Positions 10,166-20,351 are shown, counted from the first letter of the stretch. The stretch: 64,000 bases of DNA from Azorinus chamasolen (GCA_963576725.1 OY755241.1:56234484-56298483), one strand, 5' to 3'. A program made the numbers and translations. Notes: generated by a model from the letters alone, not told the origin.

Positions 10166-10577
10166 TACAGTAGAATCTGTCTTAACCCATTCCCTCATAT
10201 TGATGCCATTTGACGCCTCTGCAAAAGGCACCGGTTGAAACCATTGTGATAAATAGAGCATTTGCTCCTATAGGAGCAAATGCTCTATTTATCACAATGG
10301 TTTCAAAAACTACAAATTCTAAACTGTTCCTTTACTCTAGTTAGTGCTCCTTTTCAGTAGATTGGATCTAAAAATATCCTATGAGGTAATTAGTTAAACG
10401 GCCGTCAAAAGGAGGTTTAATTATTTGTCTGTAAGGCGGATGGGAGCTTACTGCAGGTTAAAGTTAATGCAGAAAGCTCCGACTACCCAAATTTTGCCCT
10501 GCATTAAGCAACCACCTGCTTTTTAACAGCCCTATGTTCAGTAAATGAAAGGCCCCATCAGGACATGTTCTGCTGTA
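10166..10577. repeat. Family D MITE carrying a nested family B MITE
   Basis: The D inverted end ACAGTAGAATCTGTCTTAA is split at its own TTAA by the B element at 10,182-10,397. D resumes with ACGGCCGTC and runs to a right end near GTTCTGCTGTA. Confidence 0.75.
10182..10397. repeat. TTAA MITE, family B, nested in D
   Basis: 216 bp, TTAACCCATTCCCTCATATT to GAGGTAATTAGTTAA. It is bordered by a duplicated TTAA in the D terminal repeat. Core 10,236-10,305 is a perfect 70-bp palindrome, identical to the one at 9,508. Confidence 0.88.
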
Positions 10578-10799
10578 TTTACATAAAAATGCAGCATTTA
10601 CAGTCCCAAATCTCTTCTTTAGTTTTCATGTCAAATCTTATACGGTGCATGTTCGTCATAGTTCTTCATCAAAAAGGCAATAATAGTAAATGATCAAAGC
10701 ACGGATTGGTTCAGCATGTAGGCTATTTGATATTGGAAATGACCTAGATACGTGTACTTTGGAAGGGTGGTAAGATTGTATGATCTGCCGTCACCGTTA

Positions 10800-11091
10800 T
10801 TATTACCAATCAGTTAGCCATGTTCAATATTCATGTAAGAAATAATGACTTCATGAATATTTATTAGCTAGATTTTTATAATGAAAACTTTTCAAGCAAT
10901 TGTTTTGCTTTAACAAATAGGAGCCGTATGATCTGGGTCTACTCTGCAAATTCGTGAAAATGCTTTTAGTCCTATATGAGGGAAATGGCTAACATTGAAG
11001 AACCAATTAACTGGTTAATTACCTGATGAAAATTCATGTAATCTTGAAGTAATGGCATACTGATACATTTCATTTATTTGCTTAACCCATT
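10800..11091. repeat. Degraded family A MITE
   Basis: Fragments TTAGCCATGTTCAATATTC, GAGCCGTATGATCTGGGTC and ATATGAGGGAAATGGCTAA outline a family A copy whose left palindrome arm is lost. The stretch 10,578-10,800 just before it shows nothing recognisable. Confidence 0.5.
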
Positions 11092-11297
11092 TATGCCTAG
11101 TGTCCTTTTACAGGGACAAACTGTGTTGACCCAGATCAGAGAGCTCCTGAAGGAGCCCTCTGATCAGGGTGTGCACTATATGCTGAAACCGTCTATGCTT
11201 GTTCTTGTTTGCTGTGCCCCCTCCACATAAAAATGGATGGGTTCCAAAGTAAGGACTGGACGAGTTTTACTTTACTAATATAGGGATAAATGAATTA
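11092..11297. repeat. TTAA MITE, family K
   Basis: It starts TTAACCCATTTATGCCTAGT. The palindrome at about 11,120-11,185 is centred on AGCTCCTGAAGGAGCC. The right end GATAAATGAATTAA is a decayed mirror of the start. The inverted copy in arm 2 is at about 30,545-30,762. Confidence 0.65.
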
Positions 11298-11322
11298 ATA
11301 TCTATGAACTAATATAGGCCAA

Positions 11323-11779
11323 CAGTAGAGCCTGTCTTAAGATGTCATTCATTTAATGAGCATATAGGAGTATTAACCCTTTCCCTGATGAATATTCATG
11401 TAGGAAATAATGACGTCATGAATATTAATAAGATAATTTGTTATACATGTAATGGCATATGAACACAGGCAATTTTGGCTCAGACAGAAACTGTAGAATC
11501 AGATCTATATTATACCATAAGCAAACAGAGCAGACCTTGATCAGATGGCTCCTATAGGATCCGTCTGATCTGGGTATATTCTGTTTGCAGATGCGTCAAA
11601 ATGCGCTTACATAAGGGGAAGGGTTAAAAAGCAGATGGTTGCTTAATGCAGGGCAAACGTAATGCAGAAAGCTCTTATAGGACGTTTCTGCAGTACTTTT
11701 GACCTGTCAGAAGCCACCAACTTCCTTACGGACCCATAATTAGACCTCTTTTAATATCCGCTTAAGACAGGTTCTACTG
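11323..11779. repeat. Family D MITE carrying nested family A MITE
   Basis: The D ends are CAGTAGAGCCTGTCTTAA and its complement at TTAAGACAGGTTCTACTG. A 255-bp A element is inserted at a TTAA just before the D core (AAAGCAGATGGTTGCTTAAT). Confidence 0.8.
11373..11627. repeat. TTAA MITE, family A, nested in D
   Basis: It runs TTAACCCTTTCCCTGATGAA to AGGGGAAGGGTTAA. Palindrome 11,521-11,588 has standard outer arms GCAAACAGAG. Confidence 0.85.
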
Positions 11780-12229
11780 TACATCCGATTCTATCATGCT
11801 TTCGAGAAACTGTTGAAGCTTTCTGTATCATTTTTCCCTGCATTAATCTACCACCTGTTTCAGAAATCTAGATTTAGATGTCTTTTTAATGACCGCTTAG
11901 GAGCAAATGCTTTTATTTATCACAACGGTTTCAACAGGTGATTTTTATAGAGGCGTAGAAAGGCGTATTTATGGAGGAAAGGGTTAAGACAGATGGCAGC
12001 TTATTGCAGGATGAAATTCACTCAGAAACATCCTCCCTGCATTAAACAGCCTCCTGCCTAAACTTTTCTCGATTCTTCATTACCAAAATTTAGAACTATC
12101 GAGTTTTTACCGTATTGTGATAAATAGAGCATTTTGGCCTATGGAAAAAACGCTCTATTTATCACAATGGTCTGAAAAAATAACTTTTACAGGGGCGTAA
12201 AAAGGCGTCAATATGAAGGAATGGGTTAA
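11780..12229. repeat. D remnant plus two partial family B MITEs
   Basis: A D fragment (11,780-11,888) is fused to a right-half B element ending at 11,987. A second B copy ends GGAATGGGTTAA at 12,226-12,229, with its core at 12,108-12,171. Confidence 0.6.
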
Positions 12230-12233
12230 CCAT

Positions 12234-12482
12234 TTAACCATTCCCTGTTCTATTCTAAATATCAATACCTACTGAATACTCATGGACATTGTAGTTACAT
12301 GTATAATGAAATATGGAAGGCGGAACATTATAGCCATTTTAGAAAGTAAAGAAACAAATCTTTCAAATTCCATTAGCAAACAGAGCAGACCCTGATCAGA
12401 CGGCTCCTATAGGAGCCGTCTGATCTTGGTCTACTCTGTTTGCAAATTTATGAAAACACGTTTATATGAGGGAAAGGGTTAA
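12234..12482. repeat. TTAA MITE, family A (complete)
   Basis: 249 bp, TTAACCATTCCCTGTTCTAT to GAGGGAAAGGGTTAA, core palindrome 12,376-12,443 centred on CTCCTATAGGAG. Confidence 0.88.
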
Positions 12483-12494
12483 ATCAAATTAACT

Positions 12495-13155
12495 GCAAAC
12501 AGAGTAAACACAGATGAGATGGCCCATATAAGAGCTGTCTGATTTTGGTCTGCTCTGTTTGCTTATGACATTACAGTAGAAATATACATCTAATAATGGG
12601 TCTGCACGGCAGGTGGTAGCTTAATGCAGGTCATAAATGATTAGATATGTCCTGCATTAAGCAAACAACTGCTTTTTAACATTCCTATTTCGATAAATGA
12701 ATGACCATTTAATACAGGTCCTACTGTACTGTATATAGATTCTGATAGTATTTTGTCAAAGCAATATGTTTACAGTATAACAATTCAGCCAATAAGTATT
12801 CATTGTGTCATAAGTTTTACACTAATATCGAACAGTAAATAGTTAGATTCCTGAAAGCCTTGTCTGTGACTGTATGCATTCGAATTATCAGCAACCAGCC
12901 AATCACGTTGTAAATCGAGTGGAGTTTCCAGATGTTTTTTTCCTGTTCATCAGGATCCACACATGCATACAATAGAACCTGTCCTAAGCGGTCATTGAAA
13001 AGGTCTAATTATGGTACTGTTAGGCAGATGGTAGCCTAATACAGGTCAAAAGTAATGCAGAAAGTTTCTACAGGAACTTTCGCTTTGCATAAGCAATCAC
13101 CTGCTTTTTAAAACTTTCAATAAATGAATGGCCGCTTAAGACAAGTTCTAATGTA
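12495..13155. repeat. Family A palindrome and two D remnants
   Basis: An A core lies at 12,495-12,562; D remnants lie at about 12,591-12,728 and 12,969-13,154 (ends ACAATAGAACCTGTCC and ACAAGTTCTAATGTA). No coding sequence seen. Confidence 0.6.
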
Positions 13156-13734
13156 CATCACAAAGTCAGTTCGATACGGCTACCTGTGGGTTATAGTTTA
13201 AAATATTTATCAGGAAAAACACGATTTTATCGCTGATTCATCAACTTGTTGCAACATGTAAAAAATGTTACAAAGAAAAGACAACTCTCGCGAGTATATC
13301 ATTAGTCATTTGCACTAGTTGCCTACCTTACATCATCTTTAAGTTTCTGTTGCGAGATGAGACTTGCTGTTGATGCCAAACACATTGGCAAACAGTGTAA
13401 TATAGCGGTTAGGATAATAACGACACCATAACTTCTGTTCTGAACTTTATTTCTCAAACCTAGAGATATGTGAAACTGGCAGCATCTCCCCGACTTCTAG
13501 ACCCATACCCTTGGCCACTCTCCAGCCACTCTCCAGCCGGTCTCTAGTGGGCTCATACATGGCAACCGAAAACGTTAAATTAAATATGTAATATCTGCCC
13601 AAGGTTGGGTTTGATGCAATTTTTGACAACGTGTACTTTCGATTAAGCTTTTAGGAGACTACATGCATTAACCGAGTGCAGACTATTTTGGCATCTCATC
13701 TGAATCCAAGTTGTTCGCAAATTGTGAGTCGCAA
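13156..13734. other. Intergenic DNA, nothing recognised
   Basis: No recognisable repeat except a decayed family E right arm near 13,690. A 60-codon minus-strand frame at 13,447-13,629 has no features I recognise and is probably chance. Confidence 0.4.
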
Positions 13735-14050
13735 ATAGCGGGAGTAACAGTTAATAAATAAACATGGTGGTGGTTGTTTTTCTTTCTTTCTTTCTTTTTA
13801 AATTAAGAGCAAGTGATTATTTAACCTTTACTCTAAAAAATACGCATTTCTACGCATTTGCAAACAGAGTTGACCCAGATCAGACGGCTCCTGTAGGAGC
13901 CGTCTGATCAGGGTCTGCTCTGTTTGCTTATGATACAATATCTATAGATATGATTCTGCAGTTTATGCAATGGCCAAAACTTCAAGTTCCCATTAGCTAT
14001 GACATGTATAGCAAATTAATCTAATTGGTATGCATGACGTCATTATTTCA
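13735..14050 (+). repeat. Displaced copy of the unit's end segment
   Basis: It matches 24,050-24,366 and 48,755-49,070 almost base for base, including a TTTC microsatellite and a family A MITE (palindrome 13,860-13,927). The match stops at ATTTCA (14,045-14,050), where the sequence changes to the DNA found downstream of sulfotransferase copies 3 and 4. Confidence 0.85.
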
Positions 14051-14085
14051 GCAGACATTGTTTTTAAGACAACGGGATACATGTA

Positions 14086-14289
14086 CATTAAAACCTCTCT
14101 ATAACGGCCACTAAATTGTGTTAATTAATTGGTATTTAGGACAGGTGACTGCTTAAAGCAAGATGAAAGTAAAACAGAACGCTCCTATAGGAGCGTTCTG
14201 TTCTACTTTCACCTTGCTTTAAGCAATCGCCTGCATTTAACACAAACTATTTTATGCAATTTAGTGGCCGTTATAGAGAGGTTTTACTG
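14086..14289. repeat. TA-flanked MITE, family C, 3' of SULT copy 1
   Basis: TIRs CATTAAAACCTCTCTATAAC and the complement of ATAGAGAGGTTTTACTG, bordered by TA. The palindrome at 14,142-14,233 is centred on CGCTCCTATAGGAGCG. It lies 15 bp from the ancestral sulfotransferase stop. The same element stands beside all four genes, so it predates the array. Confidence 0.88.
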
Positions 14290-14303
14290 TATATGTGTTT
14301 ATT

Positions 14304-15213
14304 TTATTCTGAATACACAAACGAGAACACGCTATTCCTCATGCATGATTCAATCATACGTTTCGTTCTGTGCCACTGTGAAGTAATTCTTCCAGTCCCC
14401 GATAACACCCTTTCTAAATATGACAGAGTTACCGTTCTTGTCCTTTTGGGAGTGTGGGATTCTGTCATTCTCTTTGTTTGTCTTCTTCCGAAGTTTATCA
14501 ATAGAGCAACCGTCGTAAATCTCTTTAAGCTCGTCATCACTTTTCTTGCAACCCAGAAATCCATTCAGACGCTTCATGGTAGTAAGACCATTTAATTTCA
14601 GATCTTCGTAGTAAACTACCTCCACGTTTATATCGTTCTTGCCTTGTCTCGAGTCATGAATGACATCGTTCCAGTCCGAGAGAAAATCAAAGTACTGTCC
14701 GAATGGAACACCACCGGAAATGTACGACACGAAAAACTCGTCCCATGTCTGTTGAATAGCGAGCGCAGCAGATTGTTTCAAGTGGAAATAATACGAAACG
14801 GCAATATCTTTTGGATTCCTCAATAGTAGAATTATTTTACCATTCTTCTTAAGAAATTCCGTCGGAAATCTTCGTGGCCAGAGATGAGTGGGTAGAATTC
14901 TCGGCGATTTTAGACCGAACAATGCTTCTGGTGAGGTTGTCTCTAGAAAGCACCCTACGGGAAGATCATCTTCGTCATTTTCCGTTTTCAGTAGTTTTCC
15001 GAGAATATTCCCCATCCAGGTTGTTCCAGACTTCGCATATGTCGTTAGAAGTACGTCGTTTTCTTTATATGGCAGACGCTTGATGAAATCAAGCTTTTCG
15101 GCGGGTGCTGGCATTACCTTTGTTGGCAAAAGAATTTCTTCATACTTTTGCATCGGCATTATAAGATTTGGTTTCATTGTGTCGCTTTCCACATCGACTT
15201 GAGTAGACAACAT
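14304..15213 (-). CDS. Cytosolic sulfotransferase copy 1, C-terminally truncated
   Basis: Predicted SULT-family enzyme, transferring sulfate from PAPS to a hydroxyl or amine of a small molecule; substrate unknown. The open frame is 287 codons (stop at 14,350). It has the PAPS-binding KSGTTW loop (residue 61 on), the catalytic histidine in LPTHLW (about 110), the 3'-phosphate motif RNPKDIAVSYYFH (132-144) and the late RKGVIGDWKNYFT motif (267-279). Compared with copies 3 and 4, 8 bp are missing after codon 287, so the last 18 residues are lost; the old C-terminus still reads in another frame down to 14,304. The start ATG follows an acceptor-like TTTTAG by six bases, implying an intron in the 5' UTR. 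The catalytic core is complete, so activity is possible, but the missing terminal helix makes it doubtful. Confidence 0.85.
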
Positions 15214-15281
15214 GACTATCTAAAAGATAAAACAATCGGTCAGTGAATCAGTGTGCGTTGGGCAAACATCGTGCGTTACAG

Positions 15282-15563
15282 CTAGCCCAATCCAGCGCAG
15301 ACTTGTTCTGGGACCAATGATAATACACAAGTTGGCTTCCTTCTAAAAGGAAGCCAAGGAGAGACCTGCAGCAGGGTTTTTATCGAACATTTGCTATAGA
15401 CAGGGGCCGTTTGACAAGGTATTGGTACCGGGTCGTAAATAGGTTTCTGTAAATAACTATTGTGCATATCAAGTAGTACGTGCGTTATAAATAGAACGAA
15501 GACGATGAATATCAAGCGCCACTGCTTAGGAGATATATAATGCTTTAATCGTTGCAAGTACAT
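15282..15563 (-). CDS. Hypothetical type II membrane-anchor leader ORF
   Basis: A 93-codon frame upstream of sulfotransferase copy 1 on the same strand. It begins MYLQRLKHYISPKQWR, then a hydrophobic run of about 17 residues (15-31, IFIVFVLFITHVLL), the shape of a Golgi-type signal anchor. In copies 2 and 3 the frame stops after 38 codons at a shared TAG (copy 1 reads CAG), and copy 4 carries a MITE inserted in codon 2. It could be a first exon, a separate short peptide, a relic, or chance. A GT inside the frame (after THV's CAC) would join the sulfotransferase acceptor in phase, but it is a weak donor. Confidence 0.35.
   Translation of the reverse strand: MYLQRLKHYISPKQWRLIFIVFVLFITHVLLDMHNSYLQKPIYDPVPIPCQTAPVYSKCSIKTLLQVSPWLPFRRKPTCVLSLVPEQVCAGLG
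15332..15357. repeat. Short perfect hairpin in SULT leader
   Basis: TTGGCTTCCTT and AAGGAAGCCAA separated by CTAA. Conserved in copies 1, 3 and 4. In copy 2 the left arm is deleted. Confidence 0.8.
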
Positions 15564-15663
15564 GTAGTTCTTTGAAAAAAAGTATTCTTTGAATTGGAAT
15601 TTGTCCAGTTAGCAAGCTTCTCTAGCGACGTAATAAAGGGGTGCGGATAAACTTTGGTTTCTT

Positions 15664-15945
15664 AGAATAGAATAGAATAGAATATATATTAGGTTTTATT
15701 TACCAACCATGGGTCCTCTAGGGTTACAAATGTTTAGTATAAACATTTATGATTAACATAATTGACATGAAACTAAAGCATGTGTATCATGTCTTAGGCA
15801 TATATTGGTAAACCACATATAAACAACAATACATTTTATTCATCTTGCTTCCTCGTGAAGATCTAAGGCACATGAACACACCAGTCAAAACATTGGTTTA
15901 TGTATCTAGCAAGCACTTCCAAGTGAGCTAGATCATCCTATTAGC
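15664..15945 (-). mobile_element. Short retroposon with (ATTCT)n tail
   Basis: On the minus strand this runs from AAGCTAATAGGATGATC to GGTTGGTAAATAAAACC and ends in ATTCT repeats. The diverged relative of this locus near 50.1 kb lacks exactly this piece but keeps both flanks, so it is an insertion. Other copies are at about 28.33-28.62, 41.76-42.04 and 54.31-54.55 kb. It looks like a SINE or LINE 3' end. No coding capacity. Confidence 0.65.
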
Positions 15946-16120
15946 TTTCTTCCGGTAGTATCTAGAAGGTTTAGGTTAGTGATAATACTAGCCGTTTCTA
16001 AGGCATAATTATCCTTAACAATGTAAGTACATGTATTTCAATTTTCTGTAAATATGCATAACGGAAAAATCACCAGTAGAAATATACAAATAAGAAAAAA
16101 GAAAAAAAGAGAAATTTTTT

Positions 16121-16222
16121 GCTTATAGTTGGATTCGAACCCACGCCAGGTCATACAAAACATAAACTGAAACGCTTTTTCTCCAACGGCTCAGACCGCT
16201 GGCCTACTGCGCCACCGATAGT
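16121..16222 (-). ncRNA. tRNA-like sequence (pol III boxes), copy 1
   Basis: On the minus strand an A-box-like TGGCGCAGTAGGCCAGCGG is followed about 50 bases later by a B-box GGTTCGAATCC, then a T-run terminator at 16,101-16,120. The T-arm has one G-A mismatch and the acceptor stem does not pair well, so a pseudo-tRNA or tRNA-derived repeat is likelier than a working tRNA. Conserved copies lie at 28.8 and 42.1 kb, and a diverged one at 50.3 kb. Confidence 0.5.
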
Positions 16223-17104
16223 AAACAGCTCTGATTTATCACCTTTTATTAACCACCGCTGGAAAAACGAGGTTTAATAACAATCAAGTCGGAAAGCAAA
16301 TATTATAGATAAAAAGTACATTTTTCCATTCTACTCGCATGCTAATTAGATTAAGAAGTTCTTAAAGGGACGGGAAACGGCATAGACCTAAATAATATGT
16401 TCAGCTCCATCGATTTATGAGTAGGTCAATCTTCAAATAGAAACTGAGCCTTCCGTTACTCGAATTTTATACGGAATGCAAAAATCATTGAACTTTGTTC
16501 TGGGATAAAACAATCATGCCCATTTGAATTAAAATATCGACAATCTGGATTCAACTGATCCTATTGTTCAAATTCAATCACGTTTTCTATAAATACTTTA
16601 ATATTCAAACTCCTTTGTTAGTGATAGTTTGACTGCGTATTTTTTATATAACCAAAACTTGCGCGTGCGAATAGCCACAACTCGTCCCGTCCGGTAGACG
16701 GCGATATTCTTTTTACTATCCCAATTCAAAACTCCTTGAGATAAATTGTAAACCATCCCAGAATACGCCGACATCCAATTCCAACACTGTGGAATGACCC
16801 TGAGGGGTCTCTCCAATAAATAAATGATGATTCACTCCGCTTAACTCTTTCATTCATATAAACGCATTTCAGGCATTTGCAAACAGAGTAGACCCAGATC
16901 ATGGTCTGCTGTGTTTGCTAATGACATTTGAAAGATCGGTTTGATATGGTTTTTTTGCCCCGCAGGAGCCGTCCAGTCAGTTTGCAAATTACAGCACACT
17001 CATTTCCCACATGCATAGATCAAACTTCGGCAAACAGTCTCATGTTATTTCATGTGTAATTAAATAACAAAACATAAAACGTCAACGGGGTGTAAACTGT
17101 CGAA
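16223..17104. repeat. Conserved unit spacer, no gene
   Basis: The flank of the tRNA-like locus is repeated at 42,230-43,080 and, diverged, at 50,380-50,770. A decayed family A MITE lies at about 16,840-16,920. The 72-codon minus-strand frame at 16,598-16,816 is not preserved as such in the 42-kb copy, so it is probably not a gene. Confidence 0.55.
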
Positions 17105-18497
17105 AAGATGTAAACACCAACCATTTTAGATGGCGTGACAGATGAGGTGGCTACGTTCATGGCATAGGAGCGGTGTCCGGATTGGCCAGGCCTGCCCACC
17201 AGCTGCCCGGTTCTTGACTGTGGAGCTGGACCCTTTAACAGTCATCCTTCGTTTATGAGACACTGGTCAGCAAAACACGTAGACACCATAACTCTTTACA
17301 CCTGCCCGAACTGTACTAAGGAATTTGGCAGAGTAGATAATGTGAAACGCCATCAGCGTCTCACCCACAAGATGGACGGTGGGTGGTCGGAGAAGTTTGT
17401 TGCGAACAAAAACTTTATACCGCCAGGGGACATACGCCCCTACTATTTAAATCATAGGGTTCGTTTGGCCAGGAAGCGAGGCATTACAGACACTCCTGGA
17501 GTTAAACTTGTGAGCGAGGGAGGAGTTTGTAGAGACGAGGAGGTGGTTTTGAAGAATACATAAGTGTATTTAAATTTAGTCTGCTTTCAACAGTATATTG
17601 TTAACTTGTTGGGTTTTCATTCTTTTAGAACAAGCCAGAACCATTATGGCCAGAAAATCACTTTTGTACTTAAAGGTTCTACTTTATTCTACCTAGCACA
17701 GTTTAGATATGGCATTTGAGATCAAATTACTTAAGAATTAATAGTTTGATTTCTGCTTTCAATTTATTGGACAAATTATTTTCAAAATTTGGTCTTAAGA
17801 TGAGGGGAATGTAGCAGAAATCACTTTATCTCTATTTCATGATTACTGTTTAGGTACTGATCTCAAACATATTCAACCTTAATCTACCTTTTGATGTTTA
17901 GTTTGGCTTACTTTACCATGTTACTTAAGAACAAGTCAGTACTATCGTGACTTTCCTACTGTTTGCTACCCAGGCTATGTTATATCAAAGAGGTTTGTTT
18001 AAGAAGTATTATTAGTTTTTAGATAGGTTTAGTTGTATACACATGTGTATTGTTTTGTTTAAACTTATATATAGTCTTACAGGTACATTTGCAAAGCTTC
18101 TCTTTGCTAGTTTGTTAATAACCATGGGAAAAGCATGCTCAATGCAGCCAAGCACCTATATAAGAAGCTGTTTTAGACTCAGCGGCTTTTGTTCAGGACA
18201 GCCAAAGATATATCTTACCTCCCGTCAGAACAGGTCCACTTTCTCTCACTCTTATTCTTCCGTTTCTTTCTTTCTTTCTTTCTTTAGGGTTCAAAAGCAA
18301 CATTATGCGTTTCATATAATTGACTATGTCTGTCCACTGTATATATTTTGGTTTGAAATAAGACGGTATTGAAAGAGAACTAAATAAATTATAGTATTCC
18401 CTAGACACTCTCGAGTTTTGATTTCTACTGCCTAAATATGTAAGTTTTAATAGAACCTGGGAAACCTTCTAGCATAAAGCTAGGACGGTTACACAAA
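17105..18497 (+). other. 1.39-kb segment unique to unit 1
   Basis: Units 3 and 4 run straight from the sequence before this block to the sequence after it (43,085; 54,600), so it is an insertion in unit 1 or a loss in the others. It contains the C2H2 frame at 17,168-17,563 and a CTTTn tract near 18,262-18,285. The rest is AT-rich without coding signal. Confidence 0.7.
17168..17563 (+). CDS. Small protein with two C2H2-type zinc fingers
   Basis: The frame opens after a stop at 17,165-17,167; its first ATG is at 17,255 (102 codons). Upstream residues in frame give a non-standard finger CPVLDC ... MRHWSAKH. A standard finger follows: CPNC, twelve residues, HQRLTH. Two fingers separated by a short linker suggest a DNA- or RNA-binding protein. 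The basic tail (RVRLARKRG) has no recognised domain. With the first finger lying before the ATG, this is either an exon with an upstream splice site or a fragment of a larger gene. No partner exons were found. It may belong to a multicopy transposon-borne family. Confidence 0.5.
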   Translation, partial: ERCPDWPGLPTSCPVLDCGAGPFNSHPSFMRHWSAKHVDTITLYTCPNCTKEFGRVDNVKRHQRLTHKMDGGWSEKFVANKNFIPPGDIRPYYLNHRVRLARKRGITDTPGVKLVSEGGVCRDEEVVLKNT

Positions 18498-18708
18498 GAA
18501 GTTAATTTTTGAAAAACAAAGCAACTTTCATCTGCAAAAATGTCGCCGGCTTCAGTTTTCAAAGTACGTTTTATTCTAAATCATTTCAAAATAATTGACA
18601 GATAATAAACTACATTTGGTTTGGAAGCTGACTGAACACCGATATACACACCATCTCATCGGTATCACAACTGGGTCCATGCTTATAAAACTTTTAGTTG
18701 AGTCTGAA

Positions 18709-18793
18709 TTCGTTCTCAAGTTTTTGATTGGTCAGATCTGACCAATCAAAAGCTTGAGAACTCAAATCTGACCAATCAAAAGCTTGAGAACGA
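18709..18793. repeat. Hairpin with a third repeated arm
   Basis: TTCTCAAGTTTTTGATTGGT pairs with the following ACCAATCAAAAGCTTGAGAA about a central AGATCT, and the second arm is then repeated directly. The same structure is at 43,294-43,378. Confidence 0.85.
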
Positions 18794-18836
18794 TGTGTAG
18801 GTATGTACATGTGTAGATATAGAAGGCATATCATAT

Positions 18837-19054
18837 TTAACCCTTTCCCTGTTCTATGTTTATTCCAAATTTCAATACCTGGATATGGAATGTGGAACAT
18901 TGTAGCCATTTTAGAAAATAAAGAAACATATCTATCAAATTCTATGGGCAAACAAAGCAGACCCTGATGAGACGGCTCCTTTAGGATCCGTTTGATCTGG
19001 GTCTACTCTGTTTGCAAATGCGTGTAAACACGTTTATATGAGGGAAAGGGTTAA
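18837..19054. repeat. TTAA MITE, family A
   Basis: TTAACCCTTTCCCTGTTCTA to GAGGGAAAGGGTTAA, palindrome 18,948-19,015. Orthologous copy at 43,422-43,639 and a longer relative at 60,362-60,610. Confidence 0.88.
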
Positions 19055-19079
19055 AACTAAGTATGCAACGGAAGACATG

Positions 19080-20340
19080 GTTATTTTAGACCTTTCCTTC
19101 GTGAATATTCATGTTAGAAATAATTCCGTTATAAATATTAATGAGAATTTTATTTAATAATATCACATGGACATAGGAATTTTAGCAATAGCCGAAACTG
19201 TATAATCATATCTAGACCTCTTTGTACATGTATACATGTATTATATCATGCGCAAACAGAGCAGATCCTGATCAGAGGCTCCTATAGGAGCCATCTGGTC
19301 TGGGTCTACTTTAGATTAAACAGTTTCTATACAAACCCTTTTGATACTTCCGATAGAGTTTTTGAAAATGTGATTTTAGAGGAGTATATTGAAATGGTTA
19401 CCATAGCAACATGACTTTTGAAAAAAAAAGTTTTCTTTCTTTATCGACCACCAGCATCTCACTATGTTATTATTGGTGAGTTCTCAAATGGGATCAATTT
19501 CACCCCTTAGTGAACTCCTTTATTCCAAACAAGTTTAACTGTTAAATACCTACATAACATCAATCCATTCACTACGCAATGAAGGCGAAATATGACGTTT
19601 GACATTTTGCGAAACAGAGTAGAACCAGAGCAGACAGTTTCTGTAGCAGCTGTCTGACCATGGTCTCCTGGGTTTGCTGGTTGAAATTTAAAGATCTGTT
19701 CCTTTACTTTCTAAAATGGCCACGCTGTTCCAGCTTCCATATTTCATAAAACAGTTTGTATCCAAAGATTTTTGACACTTCGATAGAGTTTTTGTAAATA
19801 AATTCATGTCAAGCAAGATGAACGTTAACTACTTATATAACATCAATCCATTGTACAATAAAGACGAACTTCGACCCATTTGCGAAGCATAGTAGACCCA
19901 GATCAGACGGTTTCGGTAGCAGCTGTTTGTTCAGGGTCTCCTCGGTTTGTTTTCGTGATAATATAGATGTGATTCTGAACTTTCTATGACAGCCAACAGT
20001 TTCCTTGTGAATATATTATTATAAAACTTTAGACCATGAATATTCTTGCAGTCATAAATCCTTAAATCAATATGCATGGGGAAGGGTACATATAAATGTT
20101 GAGTTTGACAAATCGTGTAGACCCAGATCAGACGGTGCGCTCCAACATAACGGCTGATATGGGCCTACGTGATTTGTCAGTGTTCAAGAGCCCATTTCCC
20201 TCGACTCACCTTATCTGCAGATTTTTCCTCAATATATTATGGTGCAGTTTTTCACTGCATACACCCAGCGTCGTGAGTGATCTTGCATTATATTTGTGAC
20301 AATCGTGTCAGCTCGGCAATCCTCGAAGAATAAGTAGATA
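19080..20340. repeat. Degraded family A series
   Basis: Decayed palindromes occur at about 19,252-19,310, 19,610-19,680, 19,885-19,950 and 20,105-20,190, all with traces of the AACAGAGTAGACCCAGA arm. No coding sequence is evident in this 1.2 kb. Confidence 0.5.
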
Positions 20341-20351
20341 TTAAATTATGC

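Larger units (their letters stand above)
6380..12000 (+). repeat. Inverted duplication, arm 1
   Basis: This 5.6-kb stretch matches 30.1-33.2 kb in reverse order and orientation. Matching blocks include 6506-6730 with 32,801-33,049, 7864-8141 with 31,997-32,289, 8400-8940 with 31,200-31,810, 10,960-11,340 with 30,520-30,890 and 11,620-11,890 with 30,150-30,400. Matches lie between the MITEs as well as in them, so this is one duplication. Arm 2 lacks about 1.7 kb present here at 9.0-10.9 kb. Confidence 0.85.

Noticed and set aside
1313..13927. Regularly spaced palindromes as a CRISPR array
   Set aside because: The repeats lie inside larger MITEs with TTAA or TA ends, spacing is irregular, and the genome is eukaryotic.
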